Shown: positions 33,588-40,921, counted from the first letter of the stretch. The stretch is DNA of 64,000 bases from an uncultured Clostridia bacterium (GCA_934254815.1 CAKQME010000013.1:9890-73889), one strand, 5' to 3'. Notes: a model not told the origin generated them from the letters alone. Made by a program: numbers and translations.

Positions 33588-35192
33588 ATGTATCGTTATA
33601 CCGAAGAACAGCTTTCGTCGATGAAGAAAGTCGAAGAAAGCAGAGAAAAAAGATACGAACAACTTTTTCCGAGAATGACTGCCGATGAAAAGGACGCGGT
33701 TTTAAAGGAAAATCATCCCGATTATATCGAAAGCGCGTATGAAAACCTTAAAGTGGGCAAGAACAAAGGAGATAAAGTTTTACATGAACTTGCTGCTCTT
33801 TTGCAAGGCAAATCGAGAACGCTTGATTTAAAAATCGACCTTTCTAAACCCGATTACGACGTAGACGTCTTGGTTATTGGCGGAGGTGGCGCGGGATCGA
33901 GCGCGGCGATAACGGCGCACGCAAACGGCGCCGACGTAATGATAGTAACAAAACTTCGTATCGGTGACGCGAACACAATGATGGCCGAGGGCGGAATACA
34001 GGCTGCAGACAAAGACAACGACAGCCCCGCGATACACTATCTCGATGCTTTCGGCGGCGGACATTTCGCGGCTAAACCCGAACTTTTGAAAATGCTCGTA
34101 TACGAAGCTCCGTCGGCAATCGAATGGCTGTCGAATCTGGGCGTTATGTTCGATAAAGACGAAAACGGTAATATGATTACCACGCATGGCGGCGGAACAT
34201 CGAGAAAGAGAATGCACGCCTGTAAAGATTACTCTGGCGCGGAAATAATGAGAACGCTTCGCGATGAAGTACTCAATCGTAATATACCCGTAGTCGATTT
34301 TACGGCGGCTATAGAGATTATAAAAGACGAAAACGGCAAAGCCGCAGGCGCGGTATTGCTTAATATGGAAACGGGCGAGATATCAATCGCAAAAGCAAAA
34401 ACGGTTATTATTGCTACCGGCGGCGCGGGGAGACTTCATTATCAGGGATTTCCGACGAGCAATCACTATGGCGCGACTGCCGACGGCTTAGTGATTGCAT
34501 ATCGCGCCGGCGCGAAACTTCTCTATGCCGATACCCTCCAGTATCACCCGACGGGCGTTGCAGAGCCTACGCAGGTTTTCGGAGCGCTCGTAACGGAGAA
34601 AGTTCGTTCGCTCGGAGCTCAGCTTGTAAATAAAAACGGCGAAGCGTTTGTGTATTCTCTCGAAACTCGTGACGTTACGGCTGCGTCTATCATCCGCGAA
34701 TGTAAAAAACGCGGAAACGGCATTAAGACTACCGACGGCGAGGGAGTATGGCTTGATACGCCTATGATAGAAAAGATAGGCGGCGAGGGAACCATATTAA
34801 AACGTATACCCGCAATGTACCGTATGTTTGATAAATACGGAATAGATATCCGCAAAGAACCTATTCTCGTTTATCCCACGCTCCATTATCAGAACGGAGG
34901 AATAGACATCGACGGAAATTGCGAAACGGCTGTAGAAGATTTGTTTGTCGCTGGCGAAGCAGTCGGAGGAATTCACGGCAGAAACAGACTTATGGGCAAC
35001 TCGCTTCTCGACGTTATAGTTTTCGGTCGTGACGCCGGTCGCGCGGCAGCGAAAAAGGCAAAGACGGTAAAGGTGGGTAAACTTACGCTTTCTCACGTCG
35101 AAGAGTTTGAAAAAGAACTTGAAGACGCAGGTATAAAACTGGAAAAGCTTTCGCCGCAACTTCTTCCCGATTACAGAAGAAAAGATATGTAA
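33588..35192 (+). CDS. frdA: Fumarate reductase flavoprotein subunit (FrdA-like), non-covalent FAD
   Basis: A 534-residue flavoprotein that reduces fumarate to succinate. After an unusual helical N-terminal extension of about 90 residues comes the FAD motif DVLVIGGGGAGSSAA. The active-site residues of the family are present: His320 (YHPTG), Arg361 (SLETRDV), His433 (PTLHYQNGG) and Arg467 (GRNRLMGNS). The residue that binds FAD covalently in membrane SdhA/FrdA (His of the HTxxAxGG segment) is Asn129 (NTMMAEGG), so FAD should be held non-covalently, as in soluble fumarate reductases. AAGGAGGAG precedes the start. L-aspartate oxidase is less likely because FrdB is adjacent. Confidence 0.88.
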   Translation: MYRYTEEQLSSMKKVEESREKRYEQLFPRMTADEKDAVLKENHPDYIESAYENLKVGKNKGDKVLHELAALLQGKSRTLDLKIDLSKPDYDVDVLVIGGGGAGSSAAITAHANGADVMIVTKLRIGDANTMMAEGGIQAADKDNDSPAIHYLDAFGGGHFAAKPELLKMLVYEAPSAIEWLSNLGVMFDKDENGNMITTHGGGTSRKRMHACKDYSGAEIMRTLRDEVLNRNIPVVDFTAAIEIIKDENGKAAGAVLLNMETGEISIAKAKTVIIATGGAGRLHYQGFPTSNHYGATADGLVIAYRAGAKLLYADTLQYHPTGVAEPTQVFGALVTEKVRSLGAQLVNKNGEAFVYSLETRDVTAASIIRECKKRGNGIKTTDGEGVWLDTPMIEKIGGEGTILKRIPAMYRMFDKYGIDIRKEPILVYPTLHYQNGGIDIDGNCETAVEDLFVAGEAVGGIHGRNRLMGNSLLDVIVFGRDAGRAAAKKAKTVKVGKLTLSHVEEFEKELEDAGIKLEKLSPQLLPDYRRKDM

Positions 35193-35223
35193 TCGGAAAG
35201 ATTGCATAAAAAAGGAGATTATT

Positions 35224-35538
35224 ATGTTTGGAACTTTGGCAACTATTTGCGAAATTATTTTGCTTATCTGCTTCGGTGCGTCATGGCCTTTTAATATTAT
35301 AAAAGCATACAAAGCGCGCACGACAAAAGGTACCAGTTTACCGTTTATGTCGCTTATCGACTTCGGCTATGTCGCGGGTATCTGCAAGATGATTTTCACG
35401 CTTATCGAAAACGGCACGCTTACGGCTCTTCAGTGCGTAGCGTTCGGATTTTATATTTTAAACCTTGTTCTTGTTACTACTGGAATATTCATTTATTTCA
35501 GAAACAAGAAATTAGATACTAAAAACAATCAGAATTGA
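35224..35538 (+). CDS. PQ-loop (SemiSWEET/MtN3-like) small membrane protein
   Basis: A 104-residue membrane protein with three hydrophobic segments. The first carries the PQ-loop-like motif SWPFNIIKAYKARTTKGTS, with SWPFN in place of the usual PQ. One such triple-helix unit is the half-transporter seen in SemiSWEET proteins, which dimerise. The substrate is unknown; its place between fumarate reductase and hydrogenase genes suggests a fermentation product or dicarboxylate, but that is a guess. AAAGGAG lies 8 bases before the start. Confidence 0.72.
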   Translation: MFGTLATICEIILLICFGASWPFNIIKAYKARTTKGTSLPFMSLIDFGYVAGICKMIFTLIENGTLTALQCVAFGFYILNLVLVTTGIFIYFRNKKLDTKNNQN

Positions 35539-35572
35539 TTAAATAAAAATAAGAAATACGGAGAAAAGAATT

Positions 35573-35815
35573 ATGATGAAAGTAACAGTTTGCGTAGGAA
35601 GTTCCTGTCACCTTAAAGGTTCGCGTCAGGTTGTCGAAGAATTAAGACAGCTCATAGCCGACAATAAACTTGAAAGTAAAGTCGACCTTGCGGGTACTTT
35701 TTGTATGGGTAAATGCGAACAAGGCGTTTGCGTTACGGTAGACGGCGAATTGTTTTCGGTAAACCCCGATACGGTTAAAACATTTTTTAACGATAACGTT
35801 CTTGCTAAGGCGTAA
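35573..35815 (+). CDS. NuoE-like thioredoxin-fold [2Fe-2S] protein (copy 2)
   Basis: An 80-residue paralogue of the product at 23779, with CVGSSC and then FCMGKC as cluster ligands. The second motif lacks the first Cys position seen in copy 1 (AGTFCMGKC against CGAFCMGRC) but keeps the pair used for the cluster. It starts with two adjacent ATG codons behind GGAGAAAAG and stands 15 bases before the hydrogenase, so it is a likely electron partner of that enzyme. Confidence 0.83.
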   Translation: MMKVTVCVGSSCHLKGSRQVVEELRQLIADNKLESKVDLAGTFCMGKCEQGVCVTVDGELFSVNPDTVKTFFNDNVLAKA

Positions 35816-35830
35816 GGTGGCAAATAAATA

Positions 35831-37267
35831 ATGGCTATTAAGAAATTCGACACTAAAGTACAACACTTAAAATATAAAGTTTTGCGTGAGGTTGCCAGAG
35901 AGGCATGGGCAGGCACGTTGACCGAACATATTCTCGATATTCCTAAGATTATCGTTCCCGGTAAAGTTCCCACTATGCGTTGTTGCGTTTATAAAGAACG
36001 CGCTATTTTGGCAGAACGCGTAAAACTTGCAATGGGCGGAGATAAAAACGACCATAACGTTATACAGGTTATTGATATAGCCTGCGACGAGTGTCCGGTA
36101 AACGGTTACGAGGTTTCGAGTGCATGCCGCGGTTGTCTTGCTCACCGTTGCGAAGACGCTTGCCGTTTCGGAGCAATTACGTTTGATGATAACCATGTTG
36201 CGCATATCGATAAAAGCAAATGTAAGGAATGCGGAGCATGCTCTAAAGTTTGTCCGTATAACGCTATACGCAACAATAAACGTCCGTGCGAACTTGCTTG
36301 TAAAGTCAAGGCTATTTCCATGGGCGTAGAGAAAGAAGCTTGCATAGACCATAATAAGTGTATCTCTTGCGGAGCTTGCGTATATCAATGTCCTTTCGGG
36401 GCGATTTCGGATAAGTCGTATATTCTTGACGCTATCGATATTATCAAGAAAAGCGAAAACAATACAAAATATAAAGTATTTGCGGTAGTTGCTCCGTCTA
36501 TTTCGAGTCAGTTCAGTTATGCAAAACTCGGACAGGTTATAACGGGTCTTAAGCAACTCGGTTTCCATACCGTTGTAGAAGCTGCGCTCGGCGCAGATAT
36601 GGTTGCGCTCAGCGAATCAAAGGAACTTGTAGAGAAAGGATTTTTAACCAGCTCATGTTGTCCGGCATTCGTTAATTTTGTAGAGAAAAACTTCCCGCAG
36701 ATGAAAGATTGTATATCGCATAATCTTTCGCCTATGGGCGCGATATCGAAATATCTTAAAGAACATGAAGCTCCTTGCAAAGTTGTATTTATCGGACCTT
36801 GTACGGCTAAAAAAGCCGAAGTTCAGCTCGACAAAGTAAAGCCTTATGTTGATTGCGCTTTGACGTTTGAAGAATTACAGGCTTTGTATGACAGTAAAGA
36901 TATAGATATAACTACGCTTGAAGAAGGAGTTCTCGATAACGCATCTTATTTCGGGAGAATATTTGCTCGTTGCGGAGGACTTTCGGATTCTGTTGCCGAA
37001 GCTATAAAAGAACAGGGTATAACCGATTTCGAGCTTAAATCGTGTTCCTGTGACGGTATCGAAGAGTGTAGGGTCGCGTTATTGAAAAAGAGTAAAAACT
37101 TGCTGGACGCCAACTTTATAGAGGGCATGGCATGTATAGGCGGATGTATCGGCGGAGCCGGTTGTCTTACTCACGGCGAGAAGAATAAAGCCGAAGTAGA
37201 TAAATACGGTAAAGAAGCTTATGAAAAAACTATAACCGACGCCGTATCGGTACTTAAAAAAGACTAA
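35831..37267 (+). CDS. [FeFe] hydrogenase, group B-like
   Basis: A 478-residue iron hydrogenase that makes or oxidises H2. The N-terminal half has ferredoxin motifs CKECGACSKVCP and CISCGACVYQCP plus extra Cys (CDECP, CRGCLAHRCEDAC). The H-cluster motifs are TSSCCPAFVNF (near residue 273), GPCTAKKAE (near 322) and EGMACIGGCIGGAG (near 431). The Ala-Phe after CCP and the GPCTAKK form point to group B, a poorly characterised class without NADH-binding partners. It is the last gene of the redox operon and would reoxidise ferredoxin reduced by HdrA. A hairpin follows. Confidence 0.9.
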   Translation: MAIKKFDTKVQHLKYKVLREVAREAWAGTLTEHILDIPKIIVPGKVPTMRCCVYKERAILAERVKLAMGGDKNDHNVIQVIDIACDECPVNGYEVSSACRGCLAHRCEDACRFGAITFDDNHVAHIDKSKCKECGACSKVCPYNAIRNNKRPCELACKVKAISMGVEKEACIDHNKCISCGACVYQCPFGAISDKSYILDAIDIIKKSENNTKYKVFAVVAPSISSQFSYAKLGQVITGLKQLGFHTVVEAALGADMVALSESKELVEKGFLTSSCCPAFVNFVEKNFPQMKDCISHNLSPMGAISKYLKEHEAPCKVVFIGPCTAKKAEVQLDKVKPYVDCALTFEELQALYDSKDIDITTLEEGVLDNASYFGRIFARCGGLSDSVAEAIKEQGITDFELKSCSCDGIEECRVALLKKSKNLLDANFIEGMACIGGCIGGAGCLTHGEKNKAEVDKYGKEAYEKTITDAVSVLKKD

Positions 37268-37274
37268 AAATCAT

Positions 37275-37317
37275 TTAAGGCTGTTTTGTCTGTGGAAAGT
37301 AAGACAAGGCAGCCTTA
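37275..37317 (+). terminator. Hairpin at the end of the redox operon
   Basis: TTAAGGCTG and CAGCCTTAA arms continue through two T-G pairs into TTGTCT/AGACAA, giving a stem of about 17 bp. It lies 8 bases after the hydrogenase stop. The following T-content is low, so termination may be partial. Confidence 0.55.
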
Positions 37318-37344
37318 ATTCAACATTTCCAGCAAATTGTGTCG

Positions 37345-37373
37345 TTCACTTTTACTGATAAAGATGATAAAAT
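37345..37373 (+). promoter_or_regulatory. Promoter of the membrane-protein/TetR operon
   Basis: TTCACT (37345-37350) and TAAAAT (37368-37373) are spaced 17 bases apart, with TGA giving an extended -10. The first gene starts at 37401 behind GGAGGTG. Confidence 0.6.
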
Positions 37374-37400
37374 ATAGTCATCAAATGCAGGAGGTGTCAT

Positions 37401-37754
37401 ATGAACACAGATAAAATTTACGCAGAAGCGATCGCTAACGAATATGCGGTCAAGGATACAAGAAAAGTTGTGCAACTAAAAAAACTCGACCATAAGGCAA
37501 AAATGCCTGCCACGATTTTTGCATATACTTTCGGTATAATATCAGCGCTCGTTTTCGGTACGGGTATGTGCCTGTCGATGAAAGTTATCGGAGCGGCGAC
37601 TGCAACATCCGTAGCTATAGGTATAATAATCGGACTTGTCGGTCTGGTCGGAGTAGGAGTGAATTATCCTATTTATAAAAAATTGATTGAAAAAGGCAAG
37701 AAAAAGTATGGCTCGGATATTTTGCGCTTAGCGAAAGAAATCAGCGAAGAATGA
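37401..37754 (+). CDS. Small membrane protein of unknown function
   Basis: A 117-residue protein with a charged N-terminal third and two hydrophobic segments (about residues 38-60 and 66-90, separated by a short loop), ending in a Lys-rich cytoplasmic tail. No known family is recognised. AGGAGGTG precedes the start. It overlaps the next membrane protein gene by 4 bases, and a TetR regulator follows, so the three form a small self-controlled operon. Confidence 0.7.
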   Translation: MNTDKIYAEAIANEYAVKDTRKVVQLKKLDHKAKMPATIFAYTFGIISALVFGTGMCLSMKVIGAATATSVAIGIIIGLVGLVGVGVNYPIYKKLIEKGKKKYGSDILRLAKEISEE

Positions 37755-38404
37755 AAATTCAACGAGGGTTATCCGATTTGCTCGAAATAAAGAGAAAATT
37801 TTCAAATGCAGGGTTTAGCGGCGGTATGTTCGTAAACGTTTTGTATTCGGCTTTCAGACTTGCGACGGGGATAATTTATTCGTCAATATGGTTTATTGCA
37901 CTCGGAATATATCATTTTACGCTTGGTGCGCTGAGATTTTTCCTGTTTATCTGTTATCGGAAAACAGTGCGACAACCTGAAAAATTCGGTTTGAATTATG
38001 AGGTAAACCGATATTTGCTTTGCGCGACGGCGCTTATGCTGACCGATATCCCGATGGGCTTTATTGTATACTTGACAGTTACTACCGAATCCGGTTTTTA
38101 TTATCCGGGGTATATTATCTACTTGTCTGCAACGTATACTTTTTATATGGCGACTAGGGCTATAATAAATTTTATTAGAACAAAGAAAAATAAGAGCCCT
38201 GTGCGCTCGGCAATGAAAATCGTAGATCTTGTTGCGGCGGCTATGTCGGTTTTAGGGTTGCAGACAGCAATGATTGCATGTTTTTCGCATAATTCCGAAA
38301 GTTACAGAGTTATGATGAATGCGCTTACAGGTGCGGGCGTTTGTTTCGGCGTAATGGCGATAGTCGGGTATATGTTTGTAAAAGTTTTTAACGGCGGTTA
38401 TTAA
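37751..38404 (+). CDS. Multi-span membrane protein of unknown function
   Basis: A 217-residue integral membrane protein with about five hydrophobic segments, including VLYSAFRLATGIIYSSIWFIALGI near residue 28 and FGVMAIVGYMFVKVF at the C-terminus. No motif of a known transporter or enzyme is seen. Co-transcription with a TetR regulator suggests a stress- or drug-responsive role, which is inference only. The start overlaps the preceding stop (ATGA), and the regulator follows 1 base after this stop. Confidence 0.7.
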   Translation: MKIQRGLSDLLEIKRKFSNAGFSGGMFVNVLYSAFRLATGIIYSSIWFIALGIYHFTLGALRFFLFICYRKTVRQPEKFGLNYEVNRYLLCATALMLTDIPMGFIVYLTVTTESGFYYPGYIIYLSATYTFYMATRAIINFIRTKKNKSPVRSAMKIVDLVAAAMSVLGLQTAMIACFSHNSESYRVMMNALTGAGVCFGVMAIVGYMFVKVFNGGY

Positions 38405-38405
38405 A

Positions 38406-38993
38406 ATGAATAAATCGGAAAGTAAATATTATAATACGGCTTGTCTTATGAACGAAGCGTTGATAGAGTTGCTCGATAAAAAAGAATTTGAATTTATAAC
38501 AGTCAAAGAAATTTGTGTTAAAGCGGGAGTAAATCGATCAACATTTTATCTTCATTATGAAACTATGGGAGATTTGCTTGAAGAGTGTGCGCAATATGTT
38601 CTTAAAAATTTTTATGATCATATGAAGCCCGTTGACAGCGGTGTAATAAATCGTATAACCGATGCCCCGCTCGAAGAACTTATTTTTGTTACGCCTGAAT
38701 ATTTGAAGCCTTATCTCGATTATATAAAGAGTAATAAAAGGTTGTATATTACTTTAATGAATAATGTCGGTTTATTCGGTTGGCAAAATACTTACGAGCA
38801 GATGTTTATAAAGATTTTCGACCCTATAATGTCGCGGTTCGGCTTTTCGTCGGATGAACGAGCATATACAGTAATGTTCTATATCAACGGAATAATGGCT
38901 GTCGTTAAAGAATGGTTAAAAAAAGACTGCGTTGACGATGCAGACAAAATTATATCGATAATATGTAAGAATATAAAGAATTATACAGATTAG
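38406..38993 (+). CDS. TetR/AcrR family transcriptional regulator
   Basis: A 195-residue protein with a TetR helix-turn-helix in residues about 8-55 (LDKKEFEFITVKEICVKAGVNRSTFYLHYETMGDLLEE) and a helical ligand domain. It is last in an operon with two membrane proteins of unknown function, which it probably represses together with itself. No palindromic operator was identified with confidence at the promoter near 37345. Confidence 0.88.
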   Translation: MNKSESKYYNTACLMNEALIELLDKKEFEFITVKEICVKAGVNRSTFYLHYETMGDLLEECAQYVLKNFYDHMKPVDSGVINRITDAPLEELIFVTPEYLKPYLDYIKSNKRLYITLMNNVGLFGWQNTYEQMFIKIFDPIMSRFGFSSDERAYTVMFYINGIMAVVKEWLKKDCVDDADKIISIICKNIKNYTD

Positions 38994-39086
38994 TAAAAAT
39001 TTTGTCGGAATTTTTATTGCCAATAACAAAAAAACATGACAGATGACCACGGTGATTTGAGCCATGAAAATAGAAATACAATAGAC

Positions 39087-39118
39087 CGAGTAGCGGAGAA
39101 CCCGTTACTCGTTTTTTT
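39087..39118 (+). terminator. Intrinsic terminator after the TetR operon
   Basis: CGAGTAGCGG pairs with CCGTTACTCG around a 5-base loop and is followed by seven T's. It lies 94 bases downstream of the TetR stop; the stretch between them has no gene that I can support. Confidence 0.88.
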
Positions 39119-39159
39119 ATCCCACACAGAATGGCTCTACACTTGGAGTAGATGCTACG

Positions 39160-39378
39160 TTATTCGTAATACATAGTCACGTAACCTTTGTATTCGTTTT
39201 CTTTTCCGAATACAGGGAAACAATGCTTATCAACGTCATCGAAAGCGCGGGTGTATCGTTTGCCGTTTTTTGAAACTCACTTACAAAACAGCGTGCCTTC
39301 ATCGTTGATGAATCCGAGACCGGATAACTTTTCGTTAGAATTTCTGACTTTTCTGATTGAGTAAACTACTTTTTTCAT
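39160..39378 (-). pseudogene. Small gene interrupted by an in-frame TGA
   Basis: A 73-codon frame with a perfect GGAGGT ribosome site 9 bases before its ATG (39378). It reads MKKVVYSIRKVRNSNEK... to FCK, then one TGA (39277-39279), then continues in the same frame as VSKNGKRYTRAF... to ...YKGYVTMYYE and a TAA. The residues after the TGA are as protein-like as those before it. TGA is a normal stop elsewhere in the window, so I read this as a nonsense mutation of a small gene of unknown function. The 33-residue N-terminal peptide may still be made. A one-base sequencing error is also possible. Confidence 0.6.
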
Positions 39379-39509
39379 TTGGGATATACCTCCGTTTTTT
39401 ATTAGCCTTTCGGCAAAGACGGCGTAGCACCGAGAAAAGCAAACGTAAGTGCGAGTTAAAGTCGCAATCCCCGAAGTCAACGAAAACGGACAAAATTGTT
39501 GCGTAAATG

Positions 39510-39545
39510 AAAAAAGAGCCAAACTCAATAGCGAGTCTGACTCTT
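39510..39545 (-). terminator. Imperfect intrinsic terminator (minus strand)
   Basis: On the minus strand AAGAG...GACTC pairs with GAGTT...CTCTT with two mismatches and a 6-base loop, followed by a run of T's. It stands upstream of the broken small gene. Confidence 0.5.
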
Positions 39546-39713
39546 GGTATTATTAAAGTTTTCAGCGACAATTTTTCCCGTTTACTTCGGCTTTTAACTG
39601 TGCTACAACGGCAAAGACGAAAGGCAAAAAAACGGAGCGGTATCTTTATTGTTATGTCTATTGAAAAAACTGTTATACGGTCTTTCATAGCAAGCACCTG
39701 TTTTTGAGCATAG

Positions 39714-39740
39714 AAAAAGCCGAGCGATTAAACGCCCGGC
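39714..39740 (-). terminator. Strong intrinsic terminator (minus strand)
   Basis: On the minus strand GCCGGGCG, loop TTTAAT, CGCTCGGC and TTTTTC form an 8-bp stem with one wobble pair and a clear T-tail. It comes after the tRNA-Ala terminator, so some other short transcript may end here. No coding gene was seen between it and the tRNA. Confidence 0.7.
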
Positions 39741-39796
39741 AATTACGGTCTTATTATGGTGTTATCTCGGTATTTTTACGCCGAAGAAGTCCTTTG

Positions 39797-39842
39797 CAAA
39801 AAATAATACGAACTCCGATTTGTTTTCAGGGTTCGTATTATT
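39797..39842 (-). terminator. Terminator of tRNA-Ala(GGC)
   Basis: AATAATACGAAC and GTTCGTATTATT form a 12-bp stem with a 17-base loop, followed on the minus strand by T's. It lies 7 bases beyond the tRNA 3' end. Confidence 0.65.
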
Positions 39843-39848
39843 TGCGTT

Positions 39849-39924
39849 TGGTGGAGCTAAGGGGATTCGAACCCCTGACCTTTTGAATGCCATTCAAACG
39901 CGCTACCAACTGCGCTATAACCCC
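39849..39924 (-). tRNA. tRNA-Ala, anticodon GGC
   Basis: A full cloverleaf on the minus strand: acceptor GGGGTTA/TAGCTCC with two G-T pairs, D-loop with GG, anticodon stem TTTGA/TCAAA with loop ATGGCAT (anticodon GGC), T-loop TTCGAAT, discriminator A and an encoded CCA. Confidence 0.94.
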
Positions 39925-39937
39925 AAGCACGATTAAA

Positions 39938-39966
39938 ATAATATCATATTTTTCAACTTCACGCAA
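39938..39966 (-). promoter_or_regulatory. tRNA-Ala(GGC) promoter
   Basis: On the minus strand TTGCGT (39961-39966), a 17-base spacer, and TATTAT (39938-39943) with TGA as extended -10, just upstream of the tRNA. Confidence 0.6.
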
Positions 39967-40016
39967 GCGTTTTTAAGCTATAAAGAGCTATATTATAAAA
40001 TTTTCTTCTCATTATC

Positions 40017-40045
40017 TTGTAAAATATTAAAAAGTGTGCTAAAAT
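40017..40045 (+). promoter_or_regulatory. Promoter of the DUF4190-like/uvrB gene cluster
   Basis: TTGTAA (40017-40022) and TAAAAT (40040-40045) are 17 bases apart, with TGC as extended -10. It probably drives the run of closely spaced genes from 40136 through uvrA. Confidence 0.6.
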
Positions 40046-40135
40046 ATCATTGTGGGGTATTTTCTGTAATACTCTCTTCGATTGCCGAATAAAACTATGG
40101 TCAGCTTTCTACGGTAAAATTTAATAGGTTTAGAA

Positions 40136-40546
40136 ATGGAAGAATTTGAACAAAATAAAGACGAAGAAAAGATAGATACGGAGAATTCCGGCAGCGTCGG
40201 TGATAACCTCGATATTATGGAAGAGCAAAAGGCTTATACTGCGGAAAAAGCGGCTTATAATTATGCCAGAAAATTTAATCGTGAACCGCTTATACTTGCG
40301 CTTTTAGGTATGGCTTTTTCTTTTTTGTACGGCGCGGGCATTGTGTTTGCGATAATTGCACTTATAAAAGGTATAAGGCATTATGCCGTAAAACCGTCGC
40401 GAACGTTGAAATGGGCTATAACCATTTCTATAGTTTGTATAGTTCTTTGCGCTCTTTATATCATTTGTTTGACCTATGCCGTGATTATCGCTTCCTCTGT
40501 TACACCGCCTGAACCTCCCGAATCGATCGAAAGCATTATAAATTAA
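40136..40546 (+). CDS. DUF4190-like small membrane protein
   Basis: A 136-residue protein with an acidic N-terminal third (EEFEQNKDEEKIDTENSGS) and two hydrophobic segments near residues 55-78 and 94-122 separated by a basic turn (KGIRHYAVKPSRTLKW). This arrangement resembles the DUF4190 family. The function is unknown. It begins the gene run that leads into uvrB, 3 bases before the next gene. The ribosome site is weak. Confidence 0.65.
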   Translation: MEEFEQNKDEEKIDTENSGSVGDNLDIMEEQKAYTAEKAAYNYARKFNREPLILALLGMAFSFLYGAGIVFAIIALIKGIRHYAVKPSRTLKWAITISIVCIVLCALYIICLTYAVIIASSVTPPEPPESIESIIN

Positions 40547-40549
40547 GTT

Positions 40550-40921
40550 TTGAATAAAGAATATGCAGTTCTGCTCGAAAAACTTAAAACCGTGTGCGGA
40601 AAAGATTATAAGTTGTTTTCCGTAGACGAGTTGAAAAATTTCGTCGGAACAAACGTTACGAAAGATGAAGTCGTCGCCATGCTTCGCCGCCTGGATTTCG
40701 GCGGATATGTCGATATGCGATATTGCGACGGAAATGAAATTTTAATAAAACCGTTGAATAAACAATATGTGATTAACGAAGAGCGTTTAGAGACTCAACC
40801 GAATCAAAAAGATGTTAATGTAAACTATTTTTCACGTTACGCTTTTACTCTTTTAGCTTCGTTCGCAGGCGCGTTTTTAGGCGCGATAATCGCGATTGTA
40901 ATTGCGGGGTTTATATGTTGA
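40550..40921 (+). CDS. Winged-helix-like protein with a C-terminal membrane anchor (copy 1)
   Basis: A 123-residue protein, probably started at the TTG at 40550. Residues about 1-75 have a small helical/winged pattern (LFSVDELKNFVGTNVTKDEVVAMLRRLDFGGYVDMRY), and residues 95-122 form one membrane span. It resembles the next gene product in layout: both have a helix-turn-helix-like domain, a 'GYxD' wing and a C-terminal span. No known family is recognised. The stop overlaps the next start. The start codon is uncertain because no good ribosome site is seen. Confidence 0.6.
   Translation: MNKEYAVLLEKLKTVCGKDYKLFSVDELKNFVGTNVTKDEVVAMLRRLDFGGYVDMRYCDGNEILIKPLNKQYVINEERLETQPNQKDVNVNYFSRYAFTLLASFAGAFLGAIIAIVIAGFIC

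Noticed and set aside
33588..35192. L-aspartate oxidase (NadB)
   Set aside because: The gene is paired with an FrdB-like iron-sulfur gene and lies apart from NAD synthesis genes; active-site residues fit fumarate reductase.
39277..39279. TGA read as Trp (alternative genetic code)
   Set aside because: Many solid genes in the window end in TGA (for example the permease ending at 10858 and the GH65 gene ending at 6473) and encode Trp with TGG.
39335..39697. 120-codon minus-strand open frame between the stacked terminators
   Set aside because: It runs through a terminator hairpin and the ribosome site of the small broken gene, and its protein has no sensible pattern.
39507..39707. 66-codon plus-strand frame MKKEPNSIASL...
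   Set aside because: Its start codons fold into a minus-strand terminator, no ribosome site is seen and no family is recognised; coding status could not be supported.
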